From Clostridiales bacterium UBA5888 (lineage in GTDB: Bacteria > Bacillota > Clostridia > Oscillospirales > Oscillospiraceae): DNA of 38,385 nt. The stretch covers positions 127,489 to 165,873 of the forward strand of contig DJEW01000016.1 in assembly GCA_002431965.1 (NCBI GenBank), in the 5' to 3' direction. How positions within the stretch are numbered: position 1 is the first letter of the stretch; every line of letters starts with the position of its first letter. The translations under genes were made by a program, and so were the position numbers. Below are positions 17,794 to 25,855 of the stretch, in pieces. Below the pieces are notes generated by a model that ran no database searches, was not told the origin of the DNA, and worked only from the letters and a program-made list of their open reading frames with translations.

Positions 17794-18477
17794 TTAGCCC
17801 GCAATGCGTTTCCACAGCGCCGCAATTATCATCCTCGGCAGCTTGAGCGCGTGCTTCGGGTTGTGCATCAGCCGGGAAAAGAAGCTTTCTTTGCGCCGCA
17901 CGCCCGGCTCTTCCAGCACTGCGCCCACGCCCAGACTCAGCCCCGTGTTCAGCTCCTGACTGACATCACCCAGCCAAAGCTCCTGCTTGGGAGAAGAAAG
18001 GCACACCAACAAAAGATCTGGCGACGCTGCGTTTATCTCGTCGATTATCTCCGTATCATCCACAAAGCGCCCGTCAGCCGTTCCGGCAATCTGTATGCCT
18101 GGGTAGCGCTCGACTATTCTGTCGGCGGCATACTGTGCAGCCTTTTCACTTGCGCCGACAAGAAAAATGTTCTTCGCGCAGCCGCTGAGCCGCGCAAGCA
18201 GCGCCGATGCGAAATCCGGCGCGCTCATTTTATAGTGAAGAGGCATGCCGAGGATGCGCGAGGCGATGAACACCCCTCTGTCCCCCGGCAGAACAAGCTC
18301 AGCCCCGCGTATTGCAGACATAAGGCGGCGATTTTTTCGTGCGGCAAGGGCAAGCTCGGAATCCGGAACGATGATATATCCGCCCTCGCGCGTCTCGATG
18401 GCGCGCACGGAATGCTCGACCGCTTCTCTTATATCAATATCACAGTATTTTATTCCAAGTATATTTATTCTGTTCAT
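17794..18477 (-). CDS. WecG/TagA/CpsF family glycosyltransferase
   Basis: This 227-residue GT26-family enzyme would transfer an N-acetylhexosamine unit to a lipid-linked sugar in wall-polymer or surface-polysaccharide synthesis, at the inner face of the membrane. Typical segments are YIIVPDSELALAARKN near the start, LPGDRGVFIASR (a variant of the usual PDGxGV motif), FLVGASEKAA and LLVCLSSPKQELWL, which corresponds to the conserved G-x-PKQE motif. The VGAVLEEPGVRRKE region replaces the usual GxxFD(F)xxG segment, a small divergence. Its ATG overlaps the sirtuin stop as ATGA. Confidence 0.88.
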   Translation of the reverse strand: MNRINILGIKYCDIDIREAVEHSVRAIETREGGYIIVPDSELALAARKNRRLMSAIRGAELVLPGDRGVFIASRILGMPLHYKMSAPDFASALLARLSGCAKNIFLVGASEKAAQYAADRIVERYPGIQIAGTADGRFVDDTEIIDEINAASPDLLLVCLSSPKQELWLGDVSQELNTGLSLGVGAVLEEPGVRRKESFFSRLMHNPKHALKLPRMIIAALWKRIAG

Positions 18478-19190
18478 ATCTGTGCAAATACCTCGCCGAT
18501 CTTCTCGTGTATGACAAGGTCTGCATAGCTGTCATACGGCGTCTCGCTGAGGTTGACAAGCACGAGCTTATTTCCACGGTAATAGTTGATAAGCCCCGCC
18601 GCCGGATAGACGTTGAGCGATGTGCCGCCGACAATGAGCACATCGGCGTTGCTGATATAGCGGATCGCGGAAGAGACCACCGCATCATCCAGCGGCTCTT
18701 CATACAGCACTATATCCGGGCGGATGACCCCGCCGCAGGAGCATCTCGGCACGCCTGTGCCGTGGTTTATGACGTCAGGGTCATATTTCTTTTTGCAGCG
18801 TGAGCAATAGGCGCGCAGAGTGCTGCCGTGCAGCTCAAGCACGTTTTTGCTTCCGGCCGCCTGATGGAGCCCGTCAATATTCTGCGTCACGACAGCGCGG
18901 AGCTTGCCTTCGCGTTCAAGCTCCGCCAGCCGGAGGTGCGCACGGTTGGGCTTCACATTCTCAACGACGAGTTTTTCCCTATAGAATCTGAAGAACTCCT
19001 CGGGGTTTCGGTCAAAAAAAGTACGGCTGAGTATGGTCTCTGGCGAATACTTCCACTTCTGGTTATATAGTCCGTCCACACTGCGAAAATCCGGGATTCC
19101 GCTCTCGGTGCTCACGCCGGCGCCTCCGAAAAAGACAATATTGTCACTTGCGGCAACCATTGCTCTGAATCTGTCAATATTGCTGTTCAT
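18474..19190 (-). CDS. NAD-dependent protein deacylase, Sir2 family
   Basis: This 238-residue sirtuin removes acyl groups from lysines using NAD. GAGVSTESGIPDFRS (23-37) and TQNIDGLH (102-109) bind NAD, H121 in LHGS is the catalytic histidine, and C129, C132, C150 and C152 form the structural zinc site. The length is that of class U/III bacterial sirtuins. GGGGGTGAG precedes the ATG. It sits between the cyclodeaminase-like gene (31-base gap) and wecG/tagA (4-base overlap), so it is most likely co-transcribed with the rest of the prfC run. Confidence 0.95.
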   Translation of the reverse strand: MNSNIDRFRAMVAASDNIVFFGGAGVSTESGIPDFRSVDGLYNQKWKYSPETILSRTFFDRNPEEFFRFYREKLVVENVKPNRAHLRLAELEREGKLRAVVTQNIDGLHQAAGSKNVLELHGSTLRAYCSRCKKKYDPDVINHGTGVPRCSCGGVIRPDIVLYEEPLDDAVVSSAIRYISNADVLIVGGTSLNVYPAAGLINYYRGNKLVLVNLSETPYDSYADLVIHEKIGEVFAQI

Positions 19191-19221
19191 ACCCTCACCC
19201 CCGAAGAATATTATTTTATTC

Positions 19222-19830
19222 TTAAATTACCGACCTGACCTTTTCAGAGATTGCATTATATGTTTCGGTGCAGCCGGCAAGCGTTATCTCGTTTTCGCGG
19301 CGTGTAACGAAGCGATAGGTCTCATCCGTGCATTTATCCGCCAGCGCGACCAGGTATATCATGCAGGACTTCACGCTCGCCATTGCAAGCTCCGCCCCCT
19401 CGCCGATAAACTGCAACGCGTCATCCGGGCATAGCCCGCAAAGCTCAAGCATCAGCCCAAGGCACTGCCCCATCATATTGACGATCTCTGACGCAATGGC
19501 GGCGGCGGGCTGCCGCGCAGCCTCTATTTTTCGCGGGTCGCCCTCCTTTATCGCCTTGGCAAGCGGACCGCGGCACTTGACATCCTCATCAATGAGGTGC
19601 ACCATATAAGCTCTGAGCGTTTCCGAATTGCGAGCAATATATTCCAAACGTTCGCCGCTTGTTCCAGCAGCGGTCACGGCAGCGGCGCGCGCCAGCAGCG
19701 CTGCGGCGCATGCCGCGGTATATGCAGCTGCAGAGCCGGCATTGAGCCTGCTGTCAGGCGCAGAGAGCGCTTTTGTGAAATCCTCCGCGTTTTTGTTTTT
19801 ATATACCTCGATGATAAGCTTGTCTGCCAT
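19222..19830 (-). CDS. Cyclodeaminase/cyclohydrolase family protein (FchA-like)
   Basis: This 202-residue all-helical protein belongs to the family of formiminotetrahydrofolate cyclodeaminase and FchA methenyltetrahydrofolate cyclohydrolase, which act on folate one-carbon units. The conserved opening with APDSRLNAGSAAAYTAACAAALL corresponds to the usual P-x-GGGS-x-AA motif; here GGGS is altered to NAGS. Such stand-alone proteins are common in Clostridia near redox or folate genes, but their exact reaction is often unproven. AAGGAG precedes the ATG, 12 bases after prfC. The altered glycine motif lowers confidence in canonical activity. Confidence 0.75.
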   Translation of the reverse strand: MADKLIIEVYKNKNAEDFTKALSAPDSRLNAGSAAAYTAACAAALLARAAAVTAAGTSGERLEYIARNSETLRAYMVHLIDEDVKCRGPLAKAIKEGDPRKIEAARQPAAAIASEIVNMMGQCLGLMLELCGLCPDDALQFIGEGAELAMASVKSCMIYLVALADKCTDETYRFVTRRENEITLAGCTETYNAISEKVRSVI

Positions 19831-19842
19831 GGCTGTATCTCC

Positions 19843-21435
19843 TTATTCTTTGTTGAATTCTCTGAGTCTGAGTCCCTCATTCTTCTGAAGCGCCCAGTTG
19901 ATGCACCAGTCAGACGTAAAGAGCAGCAGGTTGTTGCCCTTGAAATCCTGCACCCATTTTGTGTCGCTCGTGAGATTCAGGCGGCTGATGTCCAAATCCT
20001 CATTTTCCACCCAGCGCACAAGCTCATACGGCATGGAGCGGCGGCGTATATCAACGCCGTACTCTGTCTTGAGGCGGTATTCAAGCACCTCAAACTGCAG
20101 CACGCCGACGACACCCACAATGACCTCCTCCACGCCGGTGTACGGCTCGTGGAAGATCTGGATAGCACCCTCCTGCGCGATCTGCATGATGCCCTTTTCA
20201 AACTGCTTGCGCTTCATGGTGTCCACACGCTCCACTGCGGCAAAATGCTCCGGCGCGAAGGTGGGGATCCCCTCGAACTTAACATTCTGCCCCTTTTCGC
20301 ACACGGTATCGCCGATGGAAAATATGCCGGGATCGAAAACGCCGATAATGTCACCGGCATAAGCCTCGTCAATGATCGCGCGCTCCTGTGCCATGAGCTG
20401 CTGCGGCTGGGCGAGACGCAGGGGTTTACCGCCCTGAACGTGCCAATACTCTTTATCGCGCTCAAACCGACCGGAGCATATGCGCATAAAGGCTATCCTG
20501 TCACGGTGCGCCTTGTTCATGTTCGCCTGTATCTTGAAAACAAACGCCGTGAAATGCTCGTCAAACGGGTCAACAATATCGTCGCCGGAGATGCGCGGCA
20601 ACGGAGGCATTGTCATGCGCAGAAAGCTCTCCAAAAAAGGCTCAACACCGAAATTATTAAGAGCAGAGCCGAAGAACACAGGGCTGAGCTTGCCGGAACG
20701 GACGTTATCAATATCAAATTCGTAGCCCGCTCCGTCGAGAAGCTCAATATCGTCCGTGAGCGTCTCGCGCAGCCTGTGCCCGATAAGCCCATCAAGCTTC
20801 TCGGTCTCGTCCAGCGTACACTCAATGGCACGTATCTTGCTCTGCCCGCGGTGAAACTCGTTAAAGGCAAGTATCTCGCGGCGTTCACGGTCGTAAACGC
20901 CCTTGAAATCATGTCCGCAGCCGATTGGCCAGTTCATCGGGTACGTGCCGATGCCAAACTCGTTTTCAAGCTCCTCCATCAGCTCATAGGGGCTTCTCGC
21001 CTCACGGTCGAGTTTATTGATAAAAGTAAAAATGGGAATATGACGCATAGCACATATCTTGAAAAGCTTGCGTGTCTGCGGCTCAATACCTTTTGCCGCG
21101 TCAATGACCATCACGGCGGAATCCGCCGCCATGAGCGTGCGGTAAGTGTCCTCCGAAAAATCCTGATGCCCCGGAGTGTCGAGAATGTTTATACAGTAGC
21201 CTTCATATTCAAACTGCATTACAGACGAGGTGATGGATATTCCGCGCTGCTTTTCAAGCTCCATCCAGTCGGACACAGCGTGGCGGGCAGTCGCCTTGCC
21301 CTTGACCGACCCAGCCTGCTGTATAGCCCCGCCGTAAAGCAGCAGTTTCTCGGTCAGCGTGGTTTTGCCCGCGTCCGGATGGGATATGATTGCAAACGTT
21401 CTGCGCCGTTCGATCTCTTTTCTCAGATCAGCCAT
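19843..21435 (-). CDS. prfC: Peptide chain release factor 3
   Basis: This 530-residue translational GTPase recycles RF1/RF2 from the ribosome after peptide release. G-domain motifs are SHPDAGKTTLTEK (G1), the switch region RGISITSSVMQFEY, DTPGHQDFSEDTY (G3) and NKLDREARSP (G4). The C-terminal domains match RF3 in length. The ATG at 21435 (MADLRKEI) is chosen because AAAGGA precedes it; a longer frame to 21462 would add 9 poorly fitting residues. It leads the run prfC, cyclodeaminase-like gene, sirtuin, wecG/tagA, tmk. Confidence 0.95.
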   Translation of the reverse strand: MADLRKEIERRRTFAIISHPDAGKTTLTEKLLLYGGAIQQAGSVKGKATARHAVSDWMELEKQRGISITSSVMQFEYEGYCINILDTPGHQDFSEDTYRTLMAADSAVMVIDAAKGIEPQTRKLFKICAMRHIPIFTFINKLDREARSPYELMEELENEFGIGTYPMNWPIGCGHDFKGVYDRERREILAFNEFHRGQSKIRAIECTLDETEKLDGLIGHRLRETLTDDIELLDGAGYEFDIDNVRSGKLSPVFFGSALNNFGVEPFLESFLRMTMPPLPRISGDDIVDPFDEHFTAFVFKIQANMNKAHRDRIAFMRICSGRFERDKEYWHVQGGKPLRLAQPQQLMAQERAIIDEAYAGDIIGVFDPGIFSIGDTVCEKGQNVKFEGIPTFAPEHFAAVERVDTMKRKQFEKGIMQIAQEGAIQIFHEPYTGVEEVIVGVVGVLQFEVLEYRLKTEYGVDIRRRSMPYELVRWVENEDLDISRLNLTSDTKWVQDFKGNNLLLFTSDWCINWALQKNEGLRLREFNKE

Positions 21436-21474
21436 AGTTTCATTCCTTTTGAAGAAGTGCATTATTAACGATTT

Positions 21475-21503
21475 ATATTATCATACTATTTGTCAAAAAT
21501 CAA
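21475..21503 (-). promoter_or_regulatory. Candidate sigma-A promoter of the prfC run
   Basis: On the minus strand TTGATT (21498-21503), a 17-base spacer and TAATAT (21475-21480) lie about 40 bases before the prfC start. A TTGACA inside the spacer gives no better -10 pairing. Confidence 0.5.
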
Positions 21504-21535
21504 AGCCTATTGATGAATTATTTCTGTCTTTTTCA

Positions 21536-21571
21536 TTTTTTTGCCCTGCGGCGGCACCGCAGGGCAAAAAA
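21536..21571. repeat. Long hairpin with T-run on its left arm
   Basis: GCCCTGCGG / CCGCAGGGC with a 5-base loop is extended by T-run/A-run pairing to about 15 bp. The T-run is on the 5' side on both strands, so there is no trailing U-tract. It lies 7 bases after the stop of the minus-strand membrane-protein gene and probably marks its 3' end. Confidence 0.6.
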
Positions 21572-21577
21572 CAGGCT

Positions 21578-23317
21578 TTATTTTCTTGTCAGTTTCCAGC
21601 TTACGTCGTTTTCCTCGACCGAAAAGCCGTTTTCCTCCGCCTCGGCATAGATGCGCGACCCGTCAAGCCGCGGTGCGGCAAAGGCATTGTCCTTGAGAAT
21701 ATAGACATACTGCGGGTACTTGTCAGGATTCATTTCATAATACAATCGCAGACGAAACTCCGTCACATCGTCAAGTCCGGACATCCACGCAGAAAACCCG
21801 GCATATGGGTAGTCGTCCAGAATAAGATAGCACCATGTTTCCTGCGCGTAAACAAGCATATTTCCGCGCAGCTTGCTCTTGTATGAGGAGAGGTCGTTGT
21901 AAACGCGCATATAGTCATCGCTCAGGCGCTGCGAGGTAACGATGCCGCGTGCAGGTCCTTCTTCAATGCGCACGTTCAGGCGCGCAGGAGGCTCATCCCA
22001 GAAGCAGTGCGCCGCCTTTACCGTGACAACAAGCAGCGCAAGACAAACTACCGGCGCAATACCGGAAACAAATCCAAGCCGGCGCTTTTTCCAGGGCATG
22101 CGCCGCATCTGGCGAAGAAGCAGTGCAATAAACACCGTGCTGCCGAGGTTAACAACAGCAAACGCCATGCTCAGCACATCGAAGCCCATATTGGATGTGG
22201 CGCATACGCATACGGAGTATAAAAACCCCGGCACGAAAAGCCCTGTGAACACTTCTCTCGGCTTGTTTTCAAGCAGGAGATACGCTGTGAACCCCACAAA
22301 AGCAAGCGGCAGCATCACGCCGTTATAATAGCTTTGCGTCAGCTCCCCCGCAAAAAGCATGAAGCATATGAACGTCGGAATCGCCGCGAATGCAAGATGA
22401 ACGTGCGCATGCTCCGCGCGCTTTTTATCAAGAATCAGCGCCGCAAGTGAAATGGCATATACGCAGAGCGGCACATACATCAGCATGTGCGCCGTCACGA
22501 GGCAGTAGACATAGTGCTTGAGCATAAATCCGACGGAATAGCCGGGGTGCTCGGGATCTGTGAAGAGCCCCGGCAGTGCGCCGATCACATCCGCTACACT
22601 CGAATGCCGGAAGAAAAACATGGCAAACAGCGCCGCCGTTACTGCGGCGCCGCACGTGATGCGCGCAAAGCGCCGCCAAGTCAAAAGCGTATTGCGCCAC
22701 ATACGCTTACCTGTTTTTTTGTAAAGCACGGCATATAACGCCGTCGCCATAAAATACAGTGCATATACCGTCACAAGATACGGGCAGCACACGACCGCAC
22801 AGGCGAAGAGCATCCCCGCGGCAATATCCAAGGCACGCTTTCCGTCCGCCGCCGCAGCAAGCACACCGGCAAGCGCGAGCGCGTCAAGCGCAATGGTGTT
22901 GTAGCTATAGCACATCATGTCAAAAGGCGTGAAAAGCATATAGATAATGCTGCCTGCGGCGGTGAGCCTGCCGAAGCGTCTCAGGCGCAGGTAGACAGCA
23001 AGCGCAGCGAGCGCATGAAAAACCGTATAAGTATAGCGCGCGGCAAGCATTATGCCGTCGTTTGAGCCGACCAGATGCCTGTAGGCCGACACAAATGGGA
23101 ATGTAAAAAACGATGAAAGCTGCGAGAGATGCCATTCATCACGAAAAAGCTCATCCCCGAGAGTCAGCCGGTGCGGCACTGTAAGATAAAACGCCTCGTC
23201 GCTGCCGCCAAAGCCGTATGGGCACTTACACAGCATAAACGCGAGCGAGAGCGCGAAAGCCAGTGCGAAAGCTGCGTCCTGTCTTGAAATATTCGCTTTT
23301 TCCCCTGCAAGCTTCAA
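21578..23317 (-). CDS. Polytopic membrane protein, GT-C glycosyltransferase-like
   Basis: This 579-residue protein has about 10-12 predicted membrane helices from residue 15 to about 425, then an extracytoplasmic C-terminal domain of roughly 150 residues ending in KLTRK. An acidic pair (D40, E41 in GGSDEAFYL) sits in the first outer loop, the position of the catalytic acidic motif in GT-C enzymes that use polyprenyl-phosphate sugars. A role in glycosylating wall polymers or proteins is inferred from this architecture; no specific family is certain. The start is TTG with a GGAGGAGGAG site about 8 bases upstream. It follows pcrA/uvrD by 44 bases on the same strand. Confidence 0.7.
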   Translation of the reverse strand: MKLAGEKANISRQDAAFALAFALSLAFMLCKCPYGFGGSDEAFYLTVPHRLTLGDELFRDEWHLSQLSSFFTFPFVSAYRHLVGSNDGIMLAARYTYTVFHALAALAVYLRLRRFGRLTAAGSIIYMLFTPFDMMCYSYNTIALDALALAGVLAAAADGKRALDIAAGMLFACAVVCCPYLVTVYALYFMATALYAVLYKKTGKRMWRNTLLTWRRFARITCGAAVTAALFAMFFFRHSSVADVIGALPGLFTDPEHPGYSVGFMLKHYVYCLVTAHMLMYVPLCVYAISLAALILDKKRAEHAHVHLAFAAIPTFICFMLFAGELTQSYYNGVMLPLAFVGFTAYLLLENKPREVFTGLFVPGFLYSVCVCATSNMGFDVLSMAFAVVNLGSTVFIALLLRQMRRMPWKKRRLGFVSGIAPVVCLALLVVTVKAAHCFWDEPPARLNVRIEEGPARGIVTSQRLSDDYMRVYNDLSSYKSKLRGNMLVYAQETWCYLILDDYPYAGFSAWMSGLDDVTEFRLRLYYEMNPDKYPQYVYILKDNAFAAPRLDGSRIYAEAEENGFSVEENDVSWKLTRK

Positions 23318-23361
23318 ACCTGCCGCTCCTCCTCCGTTTTTTGCCGCATGTTTATGCAGAT

Positions 23362-25740
23362 CTATACCTTTGTCATGTGCGGTGCAGCGGCGCGCAGCAT
23401 AAGGCGCTTTACACCCTGTGCAAAATTTATCTCCACGAGGAAATCCCCGCCCATCGGCGACATCTTCGTGATAACACCATCACCGAACGCCTTGTGGCGC
23501 ACACTGTCGCCAACGGCAAAGCTCTCGGCAGCTGCCGGATTCGCGGCGCTTGCCGCTGGGGCTGCAACGCCGCCCTTGAGCGTGTCGTAATACCTGCGGC
23601 GCGTGTGCGTATAGCTCTGCTGCTCGCGCGACGGATCTTTATGGGCATAGCCCATCGGAATATTCTTTTCAATATGCTCTTCCGGTATTTCATCGACAAA
23701 GCGGGAGACCCGGTTGGCTGTCGTGCGTCCGAAAATCATGCGTTGGCGCGCGCACACAAGCTCAAGCTCACGCTCGGCACGTGTGATGGCGACATAGCAC
23801 AGCCGCCGCTCCTCCTCCATTTCCGCCTGCTCGCCGATGGCGCGGATGCCGGGAAAAATGCCCTCCTCCATGCCGACGATATATACGCTCGGGAATTCAA
23901 GCCCCTTTGCAGAATGTATTGTCATCATCACAACAGTATCCGCATCCGGATCATAATTATCAAGATCGGTATACAGCGCAACATTTGCAAGGTAACCCAC
24001 AAGCGTATCGTCGCCGGATTCCTTCATATACCCGATAATACTTGAGCTCAGCTCTTCAACATTTTCAATGCGCGTTTTATCTTCCTGCGTGTTCTTTTCC
24101 TCAAGCGCACGGATATACCCCGTTTTGTCAATAATCTCTGCTAGAAGCGCATCGGGCGTATTATTCTTTGAAAATTCGCGCAGCTCATCAATCATTGCAG
24201 CAAATGCGCCGAGCTTTGCGGCCGCGCGGCTCAGCGCCGGGTAATCGTCGGCGTGTGCGATAACATCGTACATGCTGAGATTATATTCGGATGCAAGCTG
24301 TCGCACAATGTCGATGGTGCGCTCGCCTATGCCGCGAGGCGGGCTGTTGATTATCCTCGTCAGGCGCAGATCGTCCGACGGCGTGGCAATGACATTGAGA
24401 TATGAGAGCATATCCTTGATTTCAGCGTGGCTGAAGAAGCTCATTCCGCCGACTATGCGATACGGTATGCCGTTTCGCTTGAACGCATATTCAAGCTGGT
24501 AAGACTGCGCATTCATGCGATAGAGCACCGCGTGGTCGCGCCAGTTTGCCCCGCGCCCGTAGTCCGCCATTATCTTCGCCGCGACGTACTGCGCCTCTTC
24601 GTTTTCGTTGTCGGCAACATAGAGCTTAACAAGATTACCTGCACCTGCATCCGTCCACAGCTCCTTGCCCTTGCGCCCGGCATTGTTGCGGATGACGGCG
24701 TTGGCAGCGTCGAGGATATGACTCGTGCTGCGGTAATTCTGTTCCAGGCGTATCGTGCGGCAGCCCTTGAACTCCTGCTCAAAGGAAAGAATGTTCTCTA
24801 TCGTCGCGCCACGGAACTTATAGATGCTCTGATCGTCATCACCTACGACGCATATGTTGCCGCTCCCTCCTGCGATAAGCGAGGAGAAGAGGTATTGAAG
24901 ATGGTTGGTGTCCTGATATTCGTCAATGAGCACATATCTGAATCTGCGCTGCCAGTAGCTGCGCACATCCTCATGCTCTGCAAGGAGCTTTACCGTAAAG
25001 AAGATGAGGTCGTCAAAGTCCATCGCGTTTGCCGCGAAAAGCCGTCGTGCATACTCCTTGTATACCTCGCCGATTCTGATGTGCCGGGCATCGCCCATTT
25101 TTTGCGCGGAATCGAGATATTCCTGCGCCCCCATTCTGCCATCCTTTGCCCGGCTGATCTCCGCAAGGACGGAGCGCGGCGGAAAGGCTTTTTCATCCAG
25201 CTCCTGCTCCTTGAGGATGCGCTTTATGAGACTTTGACTGTCAGCAGTATCGTATATGGAGAAATTCGACCCGAAGCCGAGCTTCTCCGCATCGCGGCGA
25301 AGTATGCGCACGCAGGCAGAGTGAAACGTGCATGCCCACACGTCGTTCGCCGATTCCGCGCCGATCATGCGCTCCAGTCTGGATTTCAGCTCGCCCGCCG
25401 CCTTGTTGGTGAAAGTGATCGCCAGAATGCGCCACGGCTCAACAGGGTCAAGTGCGGCAAAAACCTCCGCCCCGGGTGCGCGAGTCTTGAGCGCCTCCAG
25501 CGTTTTCTCGTCGGCAAAGGCAGGCAGCTCGTCGCTGTCTGATGCTTTGCCGTACTTCAGCAGATTAGCGATGCGGTTTATCAATACCGTGGTCTTGCCG
25601 CTTCCGGCGCCGGCCAGTATCAGCAGCGGTCCCTCCGTGGCCATGACCGCATCGATCTGCCTGTCGTTAAGGTGCGAAAATTCAGCGCGTATGTATGCTT
25701 TACGCGCCTCAATATATTGTTTTTCAAATTCAGTATTCAT
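23362..25740 (-). CDS. pcrA: ATP-dependent DNA helicase PcrA/UvrD
   Basis: This 792-residue superfamily 1A helicase unwinds DNA 3' to 5' in repair and replication. Motifs in order: Q-region LNDRQIDAV, Walker A AGAGSGKTT, IDEYQDTN (motif II), VVGDDDQSIYKFRGA (III), QNYRST (IV), MTIHSAKGLEFPSVYIVGMEEGIFP (V) and YVAITRAERELEL (VI). The last 55 residues (FAVGDSVRHKAFGDGVI) form the Tudor-like tail that binds RNA polymerase in PcrA. The ATG at 25740 has no Shine-Dalgarno sequence; the only upstream in-frame alternative is a TTG at 25776, also without one. Confidence 0.95.
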   Translation of the reverse strand: MNTEFEKQYIEARKAYIRAEFSHLNDRQIDAVMATEGPLLILAGAGSGKTTVLINRIANLLKYGKASDSDELPAFADEKTLEALKTRAPGAEVFAALDPVEPWRILAITFTNKAAGELKSRLERMIGAESANDVWACTFHSACVRILRRDAEKLGFGSNFSIYDTADSQSLIKRILKEQELDEKAFPPRSVLAEISRAKDGRMGAQEYLDSAQKMGDARHIRIGEVYKEYARRLFAANAMDFDDLIFFTVKLLAEHEDVRSYWQRRFRYVLIDEYQDTNHLQYLFSSLIAGGSGNICVVGDDDQSIYKFRGATIENILSFEQEFKGCRTIRLEQNYRSTSHILDAANAVIRNNAGRKGKELWTDAGAGNLVKLYVADNENEEAQYVAAKIMADYGRGANWRDHAVLYRMNAQSYQLEYAFKRNGIPYRIVGGMSFFSHAEIKDMLSYLNVIATPSDDLRLTRIINSPPRGIGERTIDIVRQLASEYNLSMYDVIAHADDYPALSRAAAKLGAFAAMIDELREFSKNNTPDALLAEIIDKTGYIRALEEKNTQEDKTRIENVEELSSSIIGYMKESGDDTLVGYLANVALYTDLDNYDPDADTVVMMTIHSAKGLEFPSVYIVGMEEGIFPGIRAIGEQAEMEEERRLCYVAITRAERELELVCARQRMIFGRTTANRVSRFVDEIPEEHIEKNIPMGYAHKDPSREQQSYTHTRRRYYDTLKGGVAAPAASAANPAAAESFAVGDSVRHKAFGDGVITKMSPMGGDFLVEINFAQGVKRLMLRAAAPHMTKV

Positions 25741-25789
25741 AAATTGAATTTTAACACATCCGCATATAATAAACAAGGCGCAAATTTTG

Positions 25790-25819
25790 TTGACAAGCCT
25801 TGCGCCGATACGCTATTAT
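25790..25819 (+). promoter_or_regulatory. Sigma-A promoter of the GH25 gene
   Basis: TTGACA (25790-25795), an 18-base spacer and TATTAT (25814-25819) lie 36 bases before the start. The divergent pcrA promoter must overlap this region. Confidence 0.7.
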
Positions 25820-25855
25820 TTTGTAGGAAATGTGAAAACGCAAAGAGAGCTACAC

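Noticed and set aside
19597..21468. 623-codon plus-strand open frame
   Set aside because: Antisense to prfC and the cyclodeaminase-like gene, with no recognisable domain and no sensible ribosome site.
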